This document shows positions 5,394 through 8,846 of a DNA stretch of 8,846 nucleotides, piece after piece. Source of the stretch: Bryobacterales bacterium (GTDB lineage Bacteria; Acidobacteriota; Terriglobia; Bryobacterales; Bryobacteraceae). Under the pieces are notes generated by a model that saw only the letters and a program-made list of their open reading frames with translations, was not told where the DNA came from and made no database searches. The number at the start of each line of letters is the position of its first letter. Positions within the stretch are counted from its first letter, which is position 1. Position numbers and translations under genes: made by a program. The stretch is taken from the NCBI GenBank assembly GCA_003164075.1, contig PLRZ01000461.1, forward strand, positions 2,778-11,623. Reading direction: 5' to 3'.

Positions 5394-6545
5394 TCACTTC
5401 CCGTTCCTCTTCGAAGCAGGCTTGCTCGAAACAGGCTTAGGGGCGCTGGCAATCGCCTGGCGCATCACATCGGCCTCCGGCGGCCGGTAAAGCGGTCCCG
5501 TGGTGCGGAAGAGATCCTGCGACCAGACGGGCGGTTCGCGGCCGACGTAGGGGTTCTGCCAGGAATCCACTGGCAGCCACTTCTGCACCTTCCCCCACAC
5601 CAGATCTCCCACCATGGCCCCAACATCGTACTTCAGGGCGATCGGCAGAATGGCTTCGATGGTGCTTCCCTGGTCGCGGGCCAGGAATCCTGTGCACACT
5701 ACCGGACGGTGGAAAGCCTGTAGCCACTTCACGCGCTTCTCGAACTCTTCCGGACCGTCGTAATTCTGGAAGGAAATGAAATCCGAGAGCTCGATTTGGA
5801 TCTTTTCGATGGGCCCGAGCTTGGCGTCGCTCGACCAGTCGCCCTTCCACAGTCCGCTGGTAACCGGCTGGGACGGAATCCCGGCGCGCACGTACTGAAA
5901 AACCTTGGGCAGCATCACGCGCACCAGTTCCGCCTTGTTGGGCGGCTCGGAAGTGCTGAAGTGCCCCCCGTTGGCGCTGTCGGGTTCGTTCCAAACATCC
6001 CAGGCCAGCACCCGCTTATCGATAGAAAAGGCGGCCACCAGCTCTTTCGCGTAGTTGAGGGCCTTTTCCTGTTCCTTGGGATCCACCAGGCCCTTCGCGC
6101 CGGGGCTCTGAACCCAGAGGGAGTTGCGCACCCCAGGCTTGGGCTGCCGCTGCCGGCCGGGTTCCGGATAGGGATCGCCGGAGGAGTCGAACAGCACAAA
6201 AATGACCTTCATTTTGTGCTTGTCGGCGATCTTCAGCAGCTTGTCCATGCGCCTCTGAAGTCCGCCGGAATCGTGTTCCCAAAGCAGGTCGTGGAGGAAC
6301 ACGCGCAGGGTATTGATTCCCAGGCTCTCGGCCCAACCCACCTCCATATCGATGCGGTCCGCATCGAAGGTCTCCTGCTGCCACATTTCAATCTGGTTGA
6401 CGGTGTTGCTCTGAATATAATTGGCGCCCATCATCCAAGGCTGGCGAGAGTACCAATCGGCCGCGACACTGGGGCTCCACTGCGGAGTTTGAGCGATGGC
6501 AACCGCGGTTGCGAAGAGCGAAATGACCAACACTAGACGTTTCAT
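5394..6545 (-). CDS. Secreted GH5-like (clan GH-A) glycoside hydrolase; expected nucleophile replaced by Gly
   Basis: The 383-aa precursor has a signal peptide, MKRLVLVISLFATAVAIA, probably cleaved near residue 18-19. The mature part has the features of a GH-A TIM barrel: 'WMMGANYIQSNTVNQIEMWQ' (37-56), 'LGINTLRVFLHDLLWEHD' (75-92), 'KVIFVLFDSSGDP' (113-125), and 'VLAWDVWNEPD' (179-189) with Glu187 as the probable acid/base. Relatives are commonly labelled cellulase-family hydrolase or 1,4-beta-xylanase. The true substrate is unknown. At the next catalytic position I recall relatives having a 'CTEYMAR'-type motif. This protein has 'CTGFLAR', with Gly286 (codon GGA, 5688-5690) instead of the presumed nucleophile Glu. 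A basic Ser/Pro/Lys-rich tail (368-383) ends the protein. I chose ATG 6545 because it opens the signal peptide directly, although its Shine-Dalgarno is poor. A TTG 63 bp upstream is in frame but adds a non-signal leader. Confidence 0.85.
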   Translation of the reverse strand: MKRLVLVISLFATAVAIAQTPQWSPSVAADWYSRQPWMMGANYIQSNTVNQIEMWQQETFDADRIDMEVGWAESLGINTLRVFLHDLLWEHDSGGLQRRMDKLLKIADKHKMKVIFVLFDSSGDPYPEPGRQRQPKPGVRNSLWVQSPGAKGLVDPKEQEKALNYAKELVAAFSIDKRVLAWDVWNEPDSANGGHFSTSEPPNKAELVRVMLPKVFQYVRAGIPSQPVTSGLWKGDWSSDAKLGPIEKIQIELSDFISFQNYDGPEEFEKRVKWLQAFHRPVVCTGFLARDQGSTIEAILPIALKYDVGAMVGDLVWGKVQKWLPVDSWQNPYVGREPPVWSQDLFRTTGPLYRPPEADVMRQAIASAPKPVSSKPASKRNGK

Positions 6546-6578
6546 GTACCGACTAAGCAAGCGAGAGGGCTTGGCCCG

Positions 6579-6608
6579 AAGATATCGCGTTGTGGGTACA
6601 AACGTCAA
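6579..6608 (-). promoter_or_regulatory. Candidate sigma-70 promoter of the glycoside hydrolase gene
   Basis: On the minus strand, TTGACG (6608-6603) is followed after 18 bp by TATCTT (6584-6579), matching the consensus -35 at 5 of 6 and the -10 at 4 of 6 positions. Transcription would start near 6572 and leave a leader of roughly 27 nt before the ATG at 6545. This favours the 6545 start over the in-frame TTG at 6608, which would lie inside the promoter. This is a pattern match only. Confidence 0.4.
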
Positions 6609-6621
6609 GAGTGCCTGAATC

Positions 6622-6630
6622 TGCTAGAAT
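6622..6630 (+). promoter_or_regulatory. Candidate extended -10 promoter of the RRM protein gene
   Basis: TGCTAGAAT is an extended -10 element (TG, one base, then TAGAAT with 5 of 6 matches). The -35 region at proper spacing (6602-6607) matches only 3 of 6, as is often tolerated with an extended -10. A start near 6637 would give an untranslated leader of about 83 nt before the GTG at 6720. The -35 position overlaps the -35 of the candidate minus-strand promoter. Confidence 0.35.
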
Positions 6631-6709
6631 GGGAAAGGCTTTTGGTGTCCCGCGAAACCTGGCCCGAATCTGCGCCATCGCGTCGCCGAACAATCTTGAA
6701 GCAGGGAGC

Positions 6710-6713
6710 AGGA
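6710..6713 (+). promoter_or_regulatory. Shine-Dalgarno AGGA deciding the GTG start of the RRM gene
   Basis: AGGA lies 6 nt before the GTG at 6720, inside a purine-rich run (GGGAGCAGGA, 6704-6713). The GTG opens directly on the conserved RRM beta-1 strand. A longer in-frame start at 6642 lacks such a site and would add 26 residues with no domain match. Confidence 0.7.
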
Positions 6714-6719
6714 TTCACT

Positions 6720-7037
6720 GTGAAAAATATCTTCGTGGGCAATTTGGATTTCGCGGCAACAGAGGCGTCCGTGCGTGCTCTATTTGAGGCGCACGGAACG
6801 GTAACCCGGGTGAGTTTGGTAACAGACCGGGACACCGGTCGTCCGCGCGGCTTCGGATTCGTGGAGATGAGCGATTCCGCCGAGGCGGATCGTGCCATCG
6901 CCGCGCTCAACGGCTCTGACTTAGGGGGCCGGGCACTCAACGTCAACGAAGCACGTCCCAAGGGCGAAGGTGGCGGCGGCGGAGGCCGCGGCGGTTCTGG
7001 CGGCGGGCCCCGGCAGCGGCGCGAGCCGCGCTGGTAA
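6720..7037 (+). CDS. Single-RRM RNA-binding protein with glycine-rich tail
   Basis: The 105-aa protein has one RNA recognition motif filling residues 1-80. RNP2 is IFVGNL (residues 4-9) and RNP1 is RGFGFVEM (43-50), so the aromatic RNA-stacking residues Phe5, Phe45 and Phe47 are present. The last RNP1 position is Met rather than the usual aromatic. A Gly/Arg-rich tail (82-105, 'GEGGGGGGRGGSGGG', then basic residues) resembles the bacterial and cyanobacterial glycine-rich RNA-binding (Rbp) proteins, several of which are cold-induced. Function is therefore single-stranded RNA binding in the cytoplasm, and targets are unknown. The GTG start is preceded by AGGA at 6 nt. It heads a co-directional group, with the next gene 57 bp downstream. 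The roughly 83-nt predicted leader would suit post-transcriptional or cold regulation, which is inference. Confidence 0.92.
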   Translation: MKNIFVGNLDFAATEASVRALFEAHGTVTRVSLVTDRDTGRPRGFGFVEMSDSAEADRAIAALNGSDLGGRALNVNEARPKGEGGGGGGRGGSGGGPRQRREPRW

Positions 7038-7081
7038 ATCTTGCAGTTTTCGCGGCCGGTTGCCACATTCCGGTCGCAGAC

Positions 7082-7086
7082 AGGAG
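7082..7086 (+). promoter_or_regulatory. Shine-Dalgarno AGGAG of the 77-aa gene
   Basis: AGGAG is 8 nt before the ATG at 7095. This supports that start over the in-frame TTG at 7041, which sits 3 bp after the previous stop codon and has no ribosome binding site, and over the second ATG at 7101. Confidence 0.7.
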
Positions 7087-7094
7087 TCATCCTC

Positions 7095-7328
7095 ATGGGT
7101 ATGCGGTCGGGTACCACCTTCAAGAAAAGACAAAAAGAGATCGCGCGCATGGAAAAGCAGCGCGACAAGTTTGCCAAGAGACAACAGCGTAAGGCGGAGA
7201 GGCTGAATGGCCCCCCTGTCGATGACATGGGCGAACCGGTAGGCGATCTGTCCGATCCGGAGCTGTCCGATCCGAAGGACGATCAGTTGGATCAGCAGCC
7301 AGGCGCAGTTTCCATGCCGGCGGAATAG
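7095..7328 (+). CDS. Small uncharacterised bipolar-charge protein (77 aa)
   Basis: I do not recognise a named domain. The protein divides into a strongly basic, helix-prone N-terminal half (residues 1-37, 'FKKRQKEIARMEKQRDKFAK', then QRK) and an acidic C-terminal half (43-67) with the internal repeat LSDPE/LSDPK. The first half could be a single amphipathic or coiled-coil helix that binds nucleic acid or ribosomes, and the acidic half is probably disordered. It lies 57 bp after the RRM gene and 69 bp before the next small gene, on the same strand, with a good Shine-Dalgarno. I recall similar short 'RSGTTFKKRQKE' proteins in acidobacteria, but no function is assigned. Because the neighbours bind RNA or modify the ribosome, an RNA or translation role is a weak inference. 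Confidence 0.75.
   Translation: MGMRSGTTFKKRQKEIARMEKQRDKFAKRQQRKAERLNGPPVDDMGEPVGDLSDPELSDPKDDQLDQQPGAVSMPAE
7248..7274 (+). repeat. Short in-gene tandem duplication
   Basis: CTGTCCGATCCG occurs at 7248-7259 and again at 7263-7274, a 15-bp period that keeps the frame and gives the peptide repeat LSDPE/LSDPK in the acidic tail of the 77-aa protein. It looks like a recent in-frame slippage duplication in a disordered region. Confidence 0.75.
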
Positions 7329-7387
7329 GATTCGCACCATGCCGTCAGACCGGCGGCGTTGCGGGAATCCGGGCCGCCTGCAAGGAC

Positions 7388-7392
7388 GGAGG
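7388..7392 (+). promoter_or_regulatory. Shine-Dalgarno GGAGG of the 123-aa gene
   Basis: GGAGG sits 5 nt before the ATG at 7398 and fixes that start. An in-frame start 39 bp upstream (7359) would place this site inside the coding region. Confidence 0.75.
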
Positions 7393-7397
7393 TAGTA

Positions 7398-7769
7398 ATG
7401 CAGTTACGGTACATGGGATTCGAGCAGGCCAAGGCAGTCCGCGTCTATCGATTTGACCGCATTGAAGAACGCGTTCCCACAGTTCGCTATACGGTCACCG
7501 CCGATCTGGCGCTGTTTCTGAAGCATCACATCGGCATCCAGGAAGGCCCCGCCTTGTGCGCGCGCAAATTGACCTCCGATCTGGAGGGCTTGACGCAGTG
7601 CGAGCACATTCTCACCAACGACGATCTGCTGGCTTACGTCACTGCCCGCGCCGATGCCGACGCTCGCAAAGCCGCCGCGCGCAAGCCCGGGGTACGCCGG
7701 CGCGCTCCTGTGCGCAACGAGGCTTGGGGCGGAATGAACGGAGCGGCAGCCGGCAATCGCGAACAATGA
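7398..7769 (+). CDS. Conserved-looking uncharacterised protein (123 aa) between RRM and rimO genes
   Basis: No named domain is recognised. Residues 1-82 look folded, alternating beta strands and helices ('QLRYMGFEQAKAVRVYRFD', 'PTVRYTVTADLALFLKHHIG', 'IQEGPALCARKL'), with Cys54 and Cys68. Residues 85-123 are Ala/Arg-rich, basic and probably disordered. There is no signal peptide or membrane segment, so it is likely cytoplasmic. The start is fixed by GGAGG 5 nt upstream. The gene lies 69 bp after the 77-aa gene and about 55 bp before rimO, all on the plus strand. The 'VTADLALFLKHHIGIQEGP' core feels like a family conserved in acidobacteria, a memory that needs a search. A partner role with the RNA-binding protein or with S12 modification is speculation from position only. 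Confidence 0.78.
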   Translation: MQLRYMGFEQAKAVRVYRFDRIEERVPTVRYTVTADLALFLKHHIGIQEGPALCARKLTSDLEGLTQCEHILTNDDLLAYVTARADADARKAAARKPGVRRRAPVRNEAWGGMNGAAAGNREQ

Positions 7770-7824
7770 TCCCGTCGCCGCAATGTTATCCTGAAGGAAG
7801 CACTCCGGTGGTTTGGACATTCGC

Positions 7825-8846
7825 TTGAAAATCGGTTTTGTAAGTCTGGGTTGCCCCAAGAACCTCGTCGATAGTGAAGTCATGATGGGCCAGCTTGTGG
7901 CCAAAGGCCACGAACTGACCTCCCATCCGGACCAGGCCGAAGTGCTGGTGGTCAACACGTGCAGTTTCATAGACCCCGCCAAAAAAGAGTCGGTCGATAC
8001 CATTCTGGAGATGGCGGAGTACAAGAAGGTGGGCCGCGCCCGCAAGTTGATCGTGGCCGGCTGCCTGGTGGAGCGCTATCGCGGCGATATTCGCGAGGAA
8101 ATGCCCGAGGTGGACGCGCTCATCGGCACCAACGAACTGGACCGTATCGTGGCGCTGTGCGAGGGGATGGAACCGGCCGCCGGCGTTGCCGAGCCGTATC
8201 TCTATCACGACCTCACGCCGCGCGTGCTGGCCACGCCGCGCCATTTCGCCTACATCAAAATTGCCGAAGGCTGCGACCATCCCTGCACCTTCTGCGTCAT
8301 CCCGCAGTACCGCGGAAAATTTCGCAGCCGGCGCTTCGAATCGGTGATCTCGGAAGCCACCCGCCTGTTCGAGCAGGGAGTTCGCGAGATCAACCTGATC
8401 GGGCAGGATACCACCTGCTACGGCGAAGACTTCGGCCTGAACGACGGCTTGGCTCATCTGCTTGCCCGCCTGGCGCGGATCGAGACGGCGCACCGCAAGT
8501 GGATTCGCTTCCTCTACGCCTATCCCAACAAAATTACCCAGAAACTGCTCGACACCCTGGCCGAGCACGGCGACCTGGCGAAGTATATCGATATGCCGCT
8601 GCAGCACGCTAGCGCCTCGGTCCTCAAGCGCATGAAGCGCGGCTCCTCCGGGGCGATTTTCCTGAAACTGCTGGAGCGCATCCGCCGCACCATTCCGGGC
8701 GTGGCCATCCGCACCAGTTTCATCGTCGGCTTCCCCGGCGAGACGGCGGAGGACTTCGCGGAACTGTGCCAGTTCGTGGAAGCGGCGAAGTTCGACAATC
8801 TGGGCGTGTTCGCCTATTCCGACGAAGATACCAGCGCCAGTTACGC
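7825..8846 (+). CDS. rimO: Ribosomal protein S12 methylthiotransferase RimO, 3' end outside window
   Basis: RimO is a radical SAM enzyme that adds a methylthio group to a conserved Asp of ribosomal protein S12 (Asp88 in E. coli). The visible 340 residues start 'KIGFVSLGCPKNLVDSE'. This PKNLVDSE form distinguishes RimO from its tRNA-modifying relatives MiaB and MtaB. The N-terminal methylthiotransferase domain has Cys10, Cys46 and Cys80 for one 4Fe-4S cluster. The radical SAM motif is 'GCDHPCTFC' with Cys150, Cys154 and Cys157 for the second. Further family segments are 'LIGQDTTCYGED', 'YIDMPLQHAS' and 'RTSFIVGFPGET'. The end of the radical SAM domain and the TRAM domain lie past the window edge. 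No ATG or GTG lies in frame after the stop at 7792. TTG 7825 gives the usual N-terminus, and TTG 7813 (adding DIRL) is possible, with AAGGAAG 12 nt upstream. A TGTTATCCT extended -10-like sequence (7784-7792) might be its own promoter. Confidence 0.95.
   Translation, partial: MKIGFVSLGCPKNLVDSEVMMGQLVAKGHELTSHPDQAEVLVVNTCSFIDPAKKESVDTILEMAEYKKVGRARKLIVAGCLVERYRGDIREEMPEVDALIGTNELDRIVALCEGMEPAAGVAEPYLYHDLTPRVLATPRHFAYIKIAEGCDHPCTFCVIPQYRGKFRSRRFESVISEATRLFEQGVREINLIGQDTTCYGEDFGLNDGLAHLLARLARIETAHRKWIRFLYAYPNKITQKLLDTLAEHGDLAKYIDMPLQHASASVLKRMKRGSSGAIFLKLLERIRRTIPGVAIRTSFIVGFPGETAEDFAELCQFVEAAKFDNLGVFAYSDEDTSASY

Noticed and set aside
6546..6608. Longer glycoside hydrolase starting at TTG 6608
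   Set aside because: The added 21 residues would sit before a complete signal peptide, and the TTG falls inside the candidate -35 box.
6642..6719. Longer RRM protein starting at 6642
   Set aside because: The extra 26 residues match nothing, while GTG 6720 has a well placed AGGA and begins at the RRM fold.
6605..7228. Minus-strand open frame of 207 codons
   Set aside because: It is antisense to the RRM gene, and its proline run is the reverse of the glycine-rich tail.
7786..8607. Minus-strand open frame of 273 codons
   Set aside because: It is opposite rimO, whose radical SAM motifs are unmistakable.

Overview
The window (8,846 bp, GC-rich) looks like a chromosomal segment of an acidobacterium, most likely from the Solibacter/Bryobacter group (Bryobacterales). 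The reasons are the gene types, the GTG and TTG starts, and families of short palindromic intergenic repeats whose chance translations contain 'PLAYARGS' and 'DRKGAV' peptides. I recall such peptides from spurious proteins in these genomes. The assignment rests on recognition, not on a search.

Layout. Positions 1-2288 (minus strand, running off the left edge) encode a secreted right-handed beta-helix protein joined through a proline linker to a second, sugar-hydrolase-like region, probably the domain databases call DUF6298. Positions 2289-2823 hold no gene but a dense set of palindromic repeats. Positions 2824-4983 (plus) encode a TMTC/DUF1736-type membrane protein, a GT-C glycosyltransferase fold followed by TPR-like repeats. 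Positions 4984-5393 are a second repeat-filled gap containing an intact 104-bp MITE-like element with perfect 13-bp terminal inverted repeats. Parts of this element and of a second repeat family recur on the other side of the TMTC gene, so the gene sits between two related repeat arrays.

Positions 5394-6545 (minus) encode a secreted GH5-like TIM-barrel glycoside hydrolase. Its acid/base WNEP motif is intact, but a glycine sits where I expect the catalytic nucleophile glutamate. A short divergent promoter region (about 6579-6630) separates it from a plus-strand cluster: a single-RRM RNA-binding protein (6720-7037), two small uncharacterised proteins (7095-7328 and 7398-7769), and rimO, the ribosomal protein S12 methylthiotransferase, which runs off the right edge (7825-8846).

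How the genes fit together. The two secreted carbohydrate-related proteins and the TMTC protein suggest polysaccharide breakdown and glycosylation, but they lie on alternating strands with repeat arrays between them and do not form one operon. The RRM-small-small-rimO group is co-directional, with gaps of 55-69 bp, and may be a translation or RNA-related unit. I found no CRISPR array, prophage, transposase, toxin-antitoxin pair or RNA gene, and no strong case for a new defence or biosynthetic system. The best leads are the repeat architecture and the apparent nucleophile loss in the hydrolase.
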